DNA of 49,156 nucleotides from Geoalkalibacter_A sp034189505 (GCA_034189505.1 JAXHUR010000017.1:1-49156); one strand, 5' to 3'; shown: positions 1-9,115, numbered from the stretch's first letter. Notes: generated by a model from the sequence alone, not told the origin. Numbers and translations: made by a program.

Positions 1-117
1 CAAAAAGCGCCAAATGCAAGGCGCGCGATTGTCGAGCAATGAGGCGTACTTACGTACGTCGAAGCAGCGAGAGCAATTGCAGCAACGCAGCAGTTGGTGA
101 GTTTTTGCGACGCCATC
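1..117. repeat. Structured intergenic repeat, subfamily A, copy 1 (left end cut by window)
   Basis: This stretch is nearly identical to the copy at 7301-7428, with a few substitutions and one indel. It starts inside the conserved left arm (CAAAAAGCGCC) and ends with TTTTTGCGACGCCATC, the conserved right terminus. A short hairpin around 46-58 (GTAC arms) is followed by TCGAAG. The last bases of the element supply part of the rlpA stop codon. It has no coding potential and is probably a non-autonomous element or a conserved RNA/DNA structure. Confidence 0.8.
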
Positions 118-901
118 AATTGGTTGCGACGACAAAACTGCTGGGAAAGCCCTGAAGGGTAAATTTTTGAGCCGCATTTTCGGCGGATTCAAGCGACGTG
201 TATTTTCCCGCTCGGACCCTGTAAAACAGCCGATTTCCCACATAACCGCGCTCAATCACCGCATACCCCTCGCGGTCCCGCATCTGCGCTGCAAGCCGCT
301 CGGCGTTTTCAAGTATGGTAAAAGCACCGATCTGTACCGTGTAGCTTCCCACATCATAGGAGCGCGGCGCCTGATAACGGACTTCACCGCCGGCACCTGT
401 CTGCCGGTATCCCAAGGCCTCTACACGCACAGGTGCGGTCCCAGGCCCTACAATTTCAAGCTCCTTGGCCGCCGAATAAGAAAGATCGATGATGCGTCCC
501 CTTACGAAGGGGCCGCGGTCATTGAGTCGCACAATCGTCTCGCGGCCGTTGATCTTATTTGTGACGCGAACAAAAATGCCCAGCGGGAGGGTTTTATGCG
601 CGGCGGTCATGTCGTGCATATTGTAGATCTCGCCGTTGCTGGTTTTTTTGCCGTGGAAATCCCTGCCGTACCAGCTCGCGAGCCCCTCTTCAACAAACCC
701 CTCATGATCCAGGAGCGGGTGATAGCGCTGCCCGAAAACCTCGTAAGGTTTCTGCCACCCCTTGAGTTTCTGGTTCTGCGGCGTTTCGATCACGCGGGTG
801 CGTGGCGGCTCTTCCTTGAAGTTGGAAGCACACCCCGCAAGCAGCATGACCAGCGAGACCAGCCAACACCATTTCATTGATGCAAAGAGCTCTTTTTTCA
901 T
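116..901 (-). CDS. rlpA: RlpA-family septal-ring lytic transglycosylase lipoprotein
   Basis: A 261-residue outer-membrane lipoprotein. The chosen start gives a short charged N-terminus, a hydrophobic segment and the lipobox LLAGC, with the lipidated Cys at about residue 24. An alternative start at 877 gives the same lipobox. The double-psi beta-barrel RlpA domain follows (ASWYGRDFHGKKTSNGE, then LNDRGPFV). A C-terminal SPOR domain begins near YTVQIGAF and should bind denuded septal peptidoglycan. The family cleaves glycan strands at the division site or plays a structural role there. The gene is third in a leftward group dnaE-accA-rlpA, 109 bp after accA. The open frame extends upstream to 1183, but that part overlaps accA and looks non-coding. 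The stop codon sits on the edge of a repeat element, so the native C-terminus may have been altered by its insertion. Confidence 0.88.
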   Translation of the reverse strand: MKKELFASMKWCWLVSLVMLLAGCASNFKEEPPRTRVIETPQNQKLKGWQKPYEVFGQRYHPLLDHEGFVEEGLASWYGRDFHGKKTSNGEIYNMHDMTAAHKTLPLGIFVRVTNKINGRETIVRLNDRGPFVRGRIIDLSYSAAKELEIVGPGTAPVRVEALGYRQTGAGGEVRYQAPRSYDVGSYTVQIGAFTILENAERLAAQMRDREGYAVIERGYVGNRLFYRVRAGKYTSLESAENAAQKFTLQGFPSSFVVATN

Positions 902-1010
902 AAAACTCGCCCCACGCCATCTGCTCGGTTCTTGGCCTTCTTGCTTCAAAACCAACGTAAAAACGCTGGAGCAAGCGAACCTATCGGCCCCCTTTTTCCG
1001 TTCAGATGAA

Positions 1011-1964
1011 CTACTCGACGACCACCGACATGGCCCGGAACTTCTGGTAACGCTGCTCCACAAGTTCCTCTCCGGACATTTCCTTGAGCTGTTCCAGATG
1101 TTTGGCCAGCGACTCCTTGAGTTTGGCCGCCGCCTCCGCCGGGTTGATATGGGCGCCTCCCAGAGGTTCGGGGACCACTTCATCGATGATGACCTTGAGC
1201 TCCTTGATATCCGCGGCGGTAAGCTTGAGAGCCTCGGCGGCGGTGGGGCCCTTGGTGCCGTCGTTCCAGAGGATGGCGGCGCACCCTTCAGGGGAGATGA
1301 CGGAATAAACGGAATATTCCATCATCAGAACCCGGTTTCCGACGGCGATGGCCAGCGCCCCGCCGGATCCTCCTTCGCCGGTGATGGTGACGATAACCGG
1401 AACAGTGAGCGCAGCCATCTCACGCAGGTTGCGCGCAATGGCCTCAGCCTGGCCGCGCTCCTCGGCTCCGATTCCGGGGAAAGCCCCGGGCGTGTCGACA
1501 AAACAGAAGATCGGCAGACCGAACTGTTCGGCCATCTTCATGATGCGCAGGGCTTTGCGATACCCTTCCGGGTTGGGCATGCCGAAGTTGCGATAGACTT
1601 TCTCCTTGGTATCGCGTCCCTTCTGATGCCCGATGACAGCGCATGGCTCCGCATTGAAGCGGGCAAAGCCGCAGACCAGTGCCGGGTCGTCACGAAAATT
1701 ACGATCCCCGTGGACCTCGAACCAGTCAGTAAACATATGCTCGATGTAATCGAGGGTATATGGCCGGTTCATATGGCGGGCCAGCTGGGTGCGCTGCCAG
1801 CGGTCAAGGTTGGAGAAGATATCTTCGCGCAGCTTGGCAGCCTTTTTTTCCAGTTTCTGAATATCGCTTGAAAAATCGACGTTTTCAGTGGAAAAGTCGC
1901 GCAGCTCTCTGATTTTGCGCTCCAGTTCAAAAATCGGCTTTTCAAAATCAAGATAAAATTGCAT
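1011..1964 (-). CDS. accA: Acetyl-CoA carboxylase carboxyltransferase, alpha subunit
   Basis: The 317-residue product matches the usual AccA length. It supplies half of the carboxyltransferase that moves CO2 from carboxybiotin to acetyl-CoA to make malonyl-CoA for fatty-acid synthesis. Family hallmarks are the N-terminal helical segment starting MQFYLDFEKPI, the central GRDTKEK and FGMPNPEGYRKALR stretch, FVDTPGAFPG, and the glycine-rich oxyanion loop GEGGSGGALAI. The ATG is preceded by an AGGAG ribosome-binding site 8 bases upstream. It lies 49 bp downstream of dnaE in the same direction, an arrangement seen in many proteobacteria. It is probably co-transcribed with dnaE. Confidence 0.97.
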   Translation of the reverse strand: MQFYLDFEKPIFELERKIRELRDFSTENVDFSSDIQKLEKKAAKLREDIFSNLDRWQRTQLARHMNRPYTLDYIEHMFTDWFEVHGDRNFRDDPALVCGFARFNAEPCAVIGHQKGRDTKEKVYRNFGMPNPEGYRKALRIMKMAEQFGLPIFCFVDTPGAFPGIGAEERGQAEAIARNLREMAALTVPVIVTITGEGGSGGALAIAVGNRVLMMEYSVYSVISPEGCAAILWNDGTKGPTAAEALKLTAADIKELKVIIDEVVPEPLGGAHINPAEAAAKLKESLAKHLEQLKEMSGEELVEQRYQKFRAMSVVVE

Positions 1965-2013
1965 GAATATTCTCCTGTGTCAGGATCCCTTCGGCCCTCA
2001 GCCGCCGGCGGAA

Positions 2014-5000
2014 TCACTCAAAAGTAATGACATTGTATCCAAAGAGTTTCTCGGCCGCTTCCATCATTTCATCGCTTGGCGATACATTCAGGGTATCGGG
2101 CAGGCCGACAACCGTCTCAAAATGATTGGGCACGACCAGATGCAGGAAAGAAGCGCAACGGCCTGGAAACTGCTTGATGATGTTTTTGAGTCCGCGCAGC
2201 TGTTCTTCGTCCAGCCCGGGTGAAGTCAAACGAAAATGAACCTTGCGGGTCTGGCGTTCCTGCATGTCGCGCAACGAAATCACCTCACCCGCCATCAGTT
2301 TGCAGGTCTCTTCCCCCACATCAAGTGTTCCGCTGACAAAAATCGGGGCCTCACCCTTGATCAGGTCCGAACTTGCCGCATACACCTCGGGAAACAGCAC
2401 CATCTCGACCAGTCCACTCAAATCCTCCAGGGTGGCGAAGGCCATGCGGTCCCCTTTTTTGGTAGTCAGCTCCTTGATGCCTGCGACAATACCACAGACT
2501 TTGACCTCCTCCTTGTCGGCGCGATCGTGCAGGGAAGCCGCATCGCAGGTCGCAAAGCGCCGGATCGTATCCTGATAGCGCGCCAGGGGATGGCCCGTAA
2601 TAAAAAATCCCAGCGCCTCTTTTTCAAAGTTGAGCAGCACCTTTTCCGGCCACTCTTCAACCTCGGGCAGTTTGCCGTGCCCGTTGCCGGAGGAGGAAAC
2701 GATCTCCTCCATGCCGAACAGCGATTCCTGGCCCAGGGTACGCTCGCGCTGCAGGCGCTGACCGGCATCCATGGCACCTTCGAGGGCTTCCATAAACTGC
2801 GCGCGCCGCCCGCCGAGCGAATCGAAGGCACCGCACTTGATGAGTGCCTCCAGAACTTTCTTATTGACTTTCTGCAGATTAACCCGCTCGCAGAAATCAT
2901 GCAACGAACTAAATGCCCCTTCTCGCCGTACCTCCAGGATGACTTCGATGGCCGAACTGCCGACCCCTTTTACAGCGCCAAGTCCGAAACGGATGGCATT
3001 ATCATGCACAGTAAAACTGCGGTCGGAAGCATTGATATCAGGGGGCAGCACCTCGATTCCCATGGAGCGCACTTCGGCGATGTTTTTCACCACCTTGTCG
3101 GTGTTCTCCATATCCTCGGTCAGAAGCGCTGCCATGAATTCAACCGGATAGTGCGCCTTAAGGTATGCCGTATGGTAGGCCACCAGGGCATAAGCAGCAG
3201 AGTGAGATTTATTGAAACCGTAAGCGGCGAATTTCTCCATGAGATCGAAAACGGCTTCGGCTCTCTTCAAATCGAGATCGTTCTCCTTCGCTCCCTTGAG
3301 AAAGATCTCCTTCTGCTTGGCCATCTCTTCGGCTTTTTTCTTGCCCATGGCACGGCGCAGCAGATCCGCCCCCCCCAGGCTGTAATTGGCCAGCACCTGA
3401 GCGATCAGCATGACCTGCTCCTGGTAGACGATAACGCCGTAGGTGTCCTGCAGAATCGGCTCAAGCTGGGGGAAATCGTAGGTAATCTTCTTCTTGCCGT
3501 GTTTGCGCAGAATAAAATCGTCGACCATCCCTGAGCCGAGAGGGCCCGGCCGATAAAGGGCGCAGACCGCGATGATGTCTTCAAAGCATGAGGGCTTGAG
3601 TTTGACCAGCAGCTCCTTCATTCCGGAAGATTCCAGCTGAAAGACGCCGGTCGTCTCTCCACGGGAGAGCAGCTCGTAGGTTTTGGGATCGTCGTCGGCG
3701 ATAAGCTTGAGGTCGAAATCAGGCTGCTGCCCCTCCCGCACCAGCCGCACCGCATTATTGATGACGGTCAGCGTTTTGAGGCCGAGAAAGTCGAATTTGA
3801 CCAGGCCGATCTTCTCCACATATCCCATGGAGAACTGTGTGACCTGTCCGCCCGATTTGGGATCCACGTAAAGGGGAAGGTATTCCGTCAGATCATTGGG
3901 AGTCACCACTACGCCGGCGGCATGAGTGGAGGCATGTCGGGTCAGCCCCTCAAGAGCCAGTCCGACGTTGAACAACTCCTTGACCTTGGCATCCTTGTCT
4001 ATGAGTTCGCGCAGTTTGGGTTCCTGCTTAAGGGCCTCATCGAGAGTGATATTAAGTACGCCCGGGACAAGTTTGGCGATTTTATCCACCTCGCCATAAG
4101 GGATACCCATGGCGCGCCCGACATCGCGCAATACGCCTTTAGCCGCCATGGTGCCGAAGGTAATGATCTGGGCGACGTTGGCGGCGCCGTACTTGCGCCG
4201 CACATACTCAATGACCTTCTCGCGGCCATTAATGCAGAAATCGACATCGATATCCGGCATCGAGATGCGCTCCGGGTTAAGGAAACGCTCAAACAGCAGG
4301 TTGTAGGGCATGGGGTCGATGTCGGTGATGCGAATAGCAAACGCGACCAGCGATCCGGCGGCGGAGCCGCGCCCGGGGCCAACCGGGATGTCATGATCTT
4401 TTGCCCAGTTGATAAAGTCGGCGACAATCAGGAAATAACCCGGAAACCCCATCGAGATGATGCAGTCGAGTTCCCGCTCAAGGCGCTCGCGATACCTTTT
4501 TTCGTCCTCGTCACTGAGTTCGCGCACCTGCCGGATTTCTTCAAGCCGCTCTTCAAGCCCCGCCAGGGAATCTTCGCGCAGCACATCATCGAGAGTTTTT
4601 TCGGCGGGTTTTTCGTACTGGGGGAAATGATAGGTTTCGAGATCGATCTCGACATTGCATCGCTCGGCAATCCGCGCCGTATTGGCGATGGCTTCGGGCA
4701 CATCGGAGAACAGCTCTGCCATCTCCTGCGGTGTCTTGACGTAGAATTCGTCGTTGGGAAACCGCATGCGCGACGGGTCGTCCATGGTTTTGCCGGTCTG
4801 GATGCACAGCAGGACTTCATGGGCATGGGCCTGTTCGCGGGTCAGGTAATGGCAGTCGTTGGTCGCAACCAGCGGCAACCCGAGTTCTTGGGAGATTTCC
4901 TTCAGGCCGCGATTGACCCGCGTCTGCTCAGGAATGAAGTTTTCCTGGAGTTCCAGGTACAAACGTTCATTATCGAAAATCTCGGCCATTTCGCGGCTGC

Positions 5001-5484
5001 GCCGCAGGGCGTCTTCCATCTTGCCCTGTTCGATCAAGGTCGGGATTTCCCCGCCGAGACAGGCCGTGAGTGCAATAAGCCCCTGATTGTGCTCGCGCAG
5101 CAGGTCCCAATCGACGCGCGGCTTGTAATAGAAACCTTCCCGATAGGCAGCCGAGACAAGACGGCAGAGATTGCGGTAGCCCTCAAGATTTTCCGCCAGC
5201 AGCACCAGGTGATGAGAGGCGTCGGATGAGCCACGAGCATTGCCTTTGGTCAGCCGCGACCCTTTGGCCACATAGACCTCGCACCCGAAAATCGGTTTGA
5301 TTTCGGCCGCCCGTGCGGTCTGATAGAATTCGATGGCCCCGAACATGTTGCCATGGTCGGTGATGGCCAGCGCGGGCATCTCAAGTTCGCGCGCGCGCTG
5401 GACCAACTCGCCGATTTTTATGGCGCCGTCAAGCAGACTGTATTGAGAATGCAGGTGGAGATGGACAAAAGGTGTATGGCTCAT
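2014..5484 (-). CDS. dnaE: DNA polymerase III, alpha (catalytic) subunit
   Basis: A 1156-residue type C polymerase of DnaE1 length. The PHP domain is at the N-terminus (FVHLHLHSQYSLLDGA). The palm begins near GPGRGSAAGSLVAFA and carries the catalytic aspartates in PDIDVDF. A tandem helix-hairpin-helix region (about residues 800-880) and an OB-fold (VCGIVAGIKE onward, about residue 980) follow, with a degenerate tau-binding C-terminus. It synthesises the chromosome within the replisome. A strong promoter lies 140-170 bp upstream and the Shine-Dalgarno is weak. The gene heads the dnaE-accA-rlpA group. No truncation or frameshift is visible. Confidence 0.98.
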   Translation of the reverse strand: MSHTPFVHLHLHSQYSLLDGAIKIGELVQRARELEMPALAITDHGNMFGAIEFYQTARAAEIKPIFGCEVYVAKGSRLTKGNARGSSDASHHLVLLAENLEGYRNLCRLVSAAYREGFYYKPRVDWDLLREHNQGLIALTACLGGEIPTLIEQGKMEDALRRSREMAEIFDNERLYLELQENFIPEQTRVNRGLKEISQELGLPLVATNDCHYLTREQAHAHEVLLCIQTGKTMDDPSRMRFPNDEFYVKTPQEMAELFSDVPEAIANTARIAERCNVEIDLETYHFPQYEKPAEKTLDDVLREDSLAGLEERLEEIRQVRELSDEDEKRYRERLERELDCIISMGFPGYFLIVADFINWAKDHDIPVGPGRGSAAGSLVAFAIRITDIDPMPYNLLFERFLNPERISMPDIDVDFCINGREKVIEYVRRKYGAANVAQIITFGTMAAKGVLRDVGRAMGIPYGEVDKIAKLVPGVLNITLDEALKQEPKLRELIDKDAKVKELFNVGLALEGLTRHASTHAAGVVVTPNDLTEYLPLYVDPKSGGQVTQFSMGYVEKIGLVKFDFLGLKTLTVINNAVRLVREGQQPDFDLKLIADDDPKTYELLSRGETTGVFQLESSGMKELLVKLKPSCFEDIIAVCALYRPGPLGSGMVDDFILRKHGKKKITYDFPQLEPILQDTYGVIVYQEQVMLIAQVLANYSLGGADLLRRAMGKKKAEEMAKQKEIFLKGAKENDLDLKRAEAVFDLMEKFAAYGFNKSHSAAYALVAYHTAYLKAHYPVEFMAALLTEDMENTDKVVKNIAEVRSMGIEVLPPDINASDRSFTVHDNAIRFGLGAVKGVGSSAIEVILEVRREGAFSSLHDFCERVNLQKVNKKVLEALIKCGAFDSLGGRRAQFMEALEGAMDAGQRLQRERTLGQESLFGMEEIVSSSGNGHGKLPEVEEWPEKVLLNFEKEALGFFITGHPLARYQDTIRRFATCDAASLHDRADKEEVKVCGIVAGIKELTTKKGDRMAFATLEDLSGLVEMVLFPEVYAASSDLIKGEAPIFVSGTLDVGEETCKLMAGEVISLRDMQERQTRKVHFRLTSPGLDEEQLRGLKNIIKQFPGRCASFLHLVVPNHFETVVGLPDTLNVSPSDEMMEAAEKLFGYNVITFE

Positions 5485-5625
5485 GAATGATCAGATCCGC
5501 AATTATGAACACGCGGTTTGAGGTTAGAAAACAGGAGTGATTTGAACACAATCATCCGGGGAAATCGCCTGACGCCGATTTTTCAGTCTGGATAAAAATA
5601 AGCTCCGGCATCAAAAACGAAAATA

Positions 5626-5655
5626 ATTATCGCATACCCCCATAAGCAGGGTCAA
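5626..5655 (-). promoter_or_regulatory. Sigma70-type promoter of dnaE
   Basis: Read on the minus strand, a -35 TTGACC (5655-5650) is separated by 18 bases from a -10 GATAAT (5631-5626), with an extended-10 TGC just before the -10. It points at dnaE, leaving a leader of about 135 bases. This is the best promoter match in the 276-bp space between dnaE and ndh. Confidence 0.7.
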
Positions 5656-5689
5656 CGGTCTCGGCAGCAATTCCCGCCCCACCCCTCCG

Positions 5690-5706
5690 TGAACGGGGGA
5701 TTTTTT
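5690..5706 (+). terminator. Possible rho-independent terminator, plus-strand orientation
   Basis: The sequence CCC(T)CCG-TGAA-CGGGGG forms a short GC-rich hairpin with one bulged T, followed by A and six T residues on the plus strand. No plus-strand gene lies upstream in this window, so it may end an antisense or small RNA, or be incidental. It would not terminate ndh or dnaE, which read the other way. Confidence 0.35.
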
Positions 5707-5760
5707 GGTCTCACTATGATTTGTATGACTCGATTGCGCAGAGTCAAACGGGAGCGCACT

Positions 5761-7086
5761 TCAGGAATTGCCGCCTGAATCATCAATCCTGCGATCTGGA
5801 CTCCCGGAGCAGGTATCAGATTTCCCTGTGATAATGCGCGCTTTGGGAGAGTAGACGAAGTAGGACCAGAGCCAGGAAAAAAAGACAAAGACCCGCTTGC
5901 GAAATCCGATCAGGGACCAGATATGCACCAGTGACCACAGGAGCCAGGCAACAAGCCCTTGAGCCTTGAACCCTTTAACCGAGGCCACGGCACGACAGCG
6001 CCCAATCGTTGCCATCGTTCCCTTGTCCCGATACTGAAAAGGTTCCCGTTTGGACTCCCTCCCGCCGGCTTCAATCTCCGAGCGGATGATTTTTGCCACA
6101 TGCCGGCCCATCTGAATCGCAGCTGGAGCAACCCCGGGAACGGGTTTTTGAGTCGAAGACTCAACAGCATGCGCCAGGTCCCCTGCCACAAAGACTTCCG
6201 GATGCCCCGGAAGGGACAAGTCCGGATTGACCGGAACCCGCCCCGCCTTATCAAGGGCAACTCCCAGCGTCTGTGCGAGGGGCGCCCCACGCACACCGGC
6301 CGCCCAGATGATATTGGCAGCAGGCAGAATCTCTTCTCCAAGCTCGACTTCACCCTCGCGAAAATCCGTGACCGGGCAGTTCAGGCGCACTTCAACACCC
6401 ATGCGCTCAAGCTGCCGCTGCGCAGACCGTGACGATTCTTCCGGCATTGCGGGTAGCAGCCGACTTCCCGCTTCAATGAGAATCACCCGGGCGGTGGTCG
6501 TATCGATAAACCGGAAATCGCGCGGGATCGCATGGGCGGCGATTTCCTTGAGAGTCCCGGCCAGCTCGACCCCCGTGGGACCGCCTCCAACCACCACAAA
6601 GGTCAGCTTGGCACGACGCGCTTCGTAATCCGTCTCCCATTCAGCCTCTTCGTATGCGAGCAGCACCCGGTTGCGGATTTTCAGGGCATCTTCAACCGTT
6701 TTGAGACCCGGGGCAAAATAGGGCCAGGTGTCGTGCGAAAAATAGGAGTGCGTTGCCCCCGCCGCAAGGACGAGGTAATCGTAATCGATATGCTGATGCG
6801 GCAGACAGACACGGCGGTTCTCAAGGTCAACTCTGTCGACCGGCGACAGCGCGACCTGAACGTTGCTCTGTTTGCTCAGAACCTGGCGGATGGGCGATGC
6901 AATATCCGAAGGAGATAAAACCGAGGTCGCCACCTGATAAAGCAGGGGCTGAAAAAGGTGATGATTCGTTCGGTCAAGCAGCAGAAGCGATGCCTGCACT
7001 CCGGCAAGCCCCTTTGCGGCATTGAGCCCGGCAAAACCACCGCCAACGATAATCACCCGGGGAAGGTTGTGGTCTGTCAACATCAT
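5761..7086 (-). CDS. ndh: Type II NADH:quinone dehydrogenase (NDH-2)
   Basis: A 441-residue single-subunit flavoprotein oxidising NADH and reducing quinone without proton pumping. It has an N-terminal FAD Rossmann motif (VIIVGGGFAGLNAA, residues about 11-24). A second Rossmann fold for NADH follows (VVVGGGPTGVELAG). The conserved second FAD-binding segment is VFVAGDLAH and AIQMG is also present. The C-terminal hydrophobic segment (LVAWLLWSLVHIWSLIGF, then VFVFFSWLWSYF) is typical of membrane-anchored NDH-2. Two adjacent ATGs exist at 7086 and 7083 after GAAGGAT. It stands alone between dnaE and a divergent lipoprotein gene. It offers a non-coupled route for NADH, for example NADH from the 3-hydroxybutyryl-CoA dehydrogenase step elsewhere in the window. 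Confidence 0.92.
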   Translation of the reverse strand: MMLTDHNLPRVIIVGGGFAGLNAAKGLAGVQASLLLLDRTNHHLFQPLLYQVATSVLSPSDIASPIRQVLSKQSNVQVALSPVDRVDLENRRVCLPHQHIDYDYLVLAAGATHSYFSHDTWPYFAPGLKTVEDALKIRNRVLLAYEEAEWETDYEARRAKLTFVVVGGGPTGVELAGTLKEIAAHAIPRDFRFIDTTTARVILIEAGSRLLPAMPEESSRSAQRQLERMGVEVRLNCPVTDFREGEVELGEEILPAANIIWAAGVRGAPLAQTLGVALDKAGRVPVNPDLSLPGHPEVFVAGDLAHAVESSTQKPVPGVAPAAIQMGRHVAKIIRSEIEAGGRESKREPFQYRDKGTMATIGRCRAVASVKGFKAQGLVAWLLWSLVHIWSLIGFRKRVFVFFSWLWSYFVYSPKARIITGKSDTCSGSPDRRIDDSGGNS

Positions 7087-7446
7087 TTATCCTTCGTTTG
7101 TATTCACCTCTGGCGACACCATTTAACGTCCAGAGAAAACAGTACCAGAATGCAGAGAGGTGGCAAGCTGGGCATAATTCCAGTCCCTCTCAGCATTTTC
7201 GCTTGGGATTGAAAATTTTCGCGAAATTCGAGCAGATCGAGAAAACCGTGTAAACTTGAGGGAAACCATTTTGATGCTTTCGCAGAAAAGCATCAATGTC
7301 GATGGCTAAGCAAAAAGCGCCAAATGCAAGGCGCGCGATTGTCAAGCAATGAGGCGTATTTACCGTACGTCGAAGCAGTGAGAGCAATTGCAGCAACGCA
7401 GCAGTTGGTGAGTTTTTGCGACGCCATCTATTTTGAGAGGAGAAAT
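7087..7446. other. Intergenic stretch between divergent ndh and LEA14-like gene
   Basis: About 360 bp. Its right half is repeat element A copy 2 (7273-7428). The left 180 bp must hold the ndh promoter, but no convincing -35/-10 pair was identified. Open frames running through it are not supported by codon use or similarity. Confidence 0.6.
7273..7428. repeat. Structured intergenic repeat, subfamily A, copy 2 (complete)
   Basis: A complete 156-bp copy. Its left end is GATGCTTTCGCAGAAAA, followed by an internal copy of the arm (GATGGCTAAGCAAAAA at 7301). It ends GTTTTTGCGACGCCATC, which is inverted relative to the left arms. Inside are CCAA/TTGG and ATTG/CAAT pairing segments and a central short hairpin near GTAC, then TCGAAG. 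It stops 18 bp before the ATG of the next gene, whose ribosome-binding site lies just outside the repeat. Confidence 0.8.
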
Positions 7447-7935
7447 ATGCGTTCGTTTATCTCCAGAAAACGGTCGAGGAGTCTGCTCCTCATTCTGATT
7501 CCGGCCCTGCTTGCCTCCTGCGCTATGATCAATCCGCAACGGCCCGAGGTCAACCTGACCGGCCTGCAGATCCGCGAGGCGACCCTGAGCCACCTCAACA
7601 TGGTTGCAGACCTGACCGTCTTCAACCCAAATAATGTCGCCCTGACGGTCAAGGAGGTCGACTATACCCTGCAGCTCGAAGGAGTCAACGTGGCCGAGGG
7701 CCGATCGCTGGCCCCGGTTGAGATCGGAGCCAATGAGAGCGGTCAGGTACAGCTGCGCATCGCCACAGCCTATTGGGATTTGCTCAGCCTGGTCAATCAT
7801 ATGCAGGAAATGGATGACATGGCCTTTACTCTGAGTGGCAAGGTCCGCATCGGCGGCTATAAAATCTTCAACAAGACCTTCCCCTTCAGTAAAGAGGGGC
7901 GCATCGACACCAGAACCCTGGGGCTTCGCCGGTAA
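7447..7935 (+). CDS. LEA14-like (WHy-domain) lipoprotein
   Basis: A 162-residue predicted lipoprotein. The charged N-terminus, hydrophobic run and lipobox LLASC give a mature N-terminal Cys near residue 22. The remainder resembles the LEA type 2/WHy beta-sandwich (VNLTGLQIREATL; VFNPNNVALTVKEVDYTL, with the characteristic NPN). Bacterial members are envelope proteins linked to stress or desiccation; the exact function is unknown. The start at 7447 is chosen because GAGAGGAG precedes it and because the upstream part of the open frame is repeat element. Its stop is only 4 bp from the stop of the convergent jetD gene, so the two transcripts must overlap or share a terminator that I cannot see. 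Confidence 0.75.
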   Translation: MRSFISRKRSRSLLLILIPALLASCAMINPQRPEVNLTGLQIREATLSHLNMVADLTVFNPNNVALTVKEVDYTLQLEGVNVAEGRSLAPVEIGANESGQVQLRIATAYWDLLSLVNHMQEMDDMAFTLSGKVRIGGYKIFNKTFPFSKEGRIDTRTLGLRR

Positions 7936-7939
7936 GGGC

Positions 7940-9115
7940 TCACAGGCTGTCCAGGGCATTACACAGATAATCGAACCCGATCCTCTCCTGCTCCAGCCGA
8001 ATCCGCTCTCCCCAATGATTGTCGCGCAACTGGTGATACAGGGCGGCTTCTTCTTCGTTTAACCTGTCGAGGTTTGCCGTTTCAGGCTTCGTCTCCTGCC
8101 CCCAGAGCCGCCGATGAACCAGGAAGGTCCGGCGGTCCATGAGAAAAGATCGAGTGTGGGGGAAAAATCTGCGCAACTGATTGAGAATGGCAAAACCGTG
8201 GGTATCGATATCTCCCCAATAATAGATTTCTTTCTCATTCAGCCAGGGAGCGGACGCGAGATTGTCAAAACCATATCCGGCCCCGAAAATCACCAGCGCC
8301 TCAGGAATCGCCGGGAAAGCCAAAAAATTGACCTCGTTTTCGGTGATAAACACCTTGGAGAACGGCAATTCAAGAGACGAGAATGAACGCCGGGTCAGGG
8401 TAATGTCCTGCTCCTCCCGGCCTGGAAGGAGCCGGACGTTGGGATCGAGCACACGAAAACGCACCCGTGGAGGTTTGTCCCGAAAGCCGTAGCGGCGGCA
8501 GAAACCTGCAACTCCACTGCAGGCGGAATCAATGGCCTCCGCAGGCAGAACCAGATCGAGCAATTCGGACAAAACGCCGCGATGCCCTTCGATCAGCTTG
8601 GTGTGAACACCCGCAAGATCGATCTGACGCAGATAAATTCCAGGGCGGGGGTTCTCCCGCAGCCATTGGACAACCGCCAGCAGGCGAGTCCATTCATCGG
8701 CCAGATCCAGCGCCCGCAACGGCCGTTTGATCAGCCAGGGGATCAGTTCCGGCAGAGATTTGCGGGTTTCTTCCGCGATGGCCGCAAGACGCTGCGCGTC
8801 CTTCTGTCGTCCAATCAGGCACAGGGCGTCGTCGAGGGAATCGATCCAGATTTCCGCCGGGACGGCATTGGCGCCGAGAATGCGATGATTGACCTTGCGC
8901 CACACCAGCCGACAATGCTTCGCCTCGCCGTCGAGGCGCGCAATCCAGCTGCGCACTTCGTCAAACCGCTCCGCCAGCTCCTTGGAACCGGGCCCCTTGA
9001 GGGTCATTCGCCGTGGAAAAAGCTCTTCACCACCCACCAGCTGCGCCGGCAGCAGGCCGCGGTCCCAGAGCCGGCGCACCTGTGCGCGCACATCGGCGGG
9101 GGTGGTCCAGCTCAT
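7940..9115 (-). CDS. jetD: Wadjet anti-plasmid system, JetD nuclease subunit (DUF3322/DUF2220)
   Basis: A 391-residue protein, last gene of a Wadjet operon. The N-terminal half is the DUF3322 region (TTPADVRAQVRRLWDRG onward). The C-terminal half is a TOPRIM-like DUF2220 domain with acidic metal ligands visible as Glu259 (FITENEVNF) and GDID (residues 301-304, YYWGDIDTHG). In characterised Wadjet complexes JetD cleaves circular DNA after JetABC extrudes a loop. The open frame extends 89 codons further upstream, but the start at 9115 overlaps the jetC stop as ATGA, the usual coupling signal, and the upstream part lies inside jetC. All key acidic residues are present, so it should be active. 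Confidence 0.93.
   Translation of the reverse strand: MSWTTPADVRAQVRRLWDRGLLPAQLVGGEELFPRRMTLKGPGSKELAERFDEVRSWIARLDGEAKHCRLVWRKVNHRILGANAVPAEIWIDSLDDALCLIGRQKDAQRLAAIAEETRKSLPELIPWLIKRPLRALDLADEWTRLLAVVQWLRENPRPGIYLRQIDLAGVHTKLIEGHRGVLSELLDLVLPAEAIDSACSGVAGFCRRYGFRDKPPRVRFRVLDPNVRLLPGREEQDITLTRRSFSSLELPFSKVFITENEVNFLAFPAIPEALVIFGAGYGFDNLASAPWLNEKEIYYWGDIDTHGFAILNQLRRFFPHTRSFLMDRRTFLVHRRLWGQETKPETANLDRLNEEEAALYHQLRDNHWGERIRLEQERIGFDYLCNALDSL

Noticed and set aside
5652..5888. Small minus-strand gene between ndh and dnaE
   Set aside because: It overlaps the ndh 3' end and the dnaE promoter, with no ribosome-binding site or recognisable motif.
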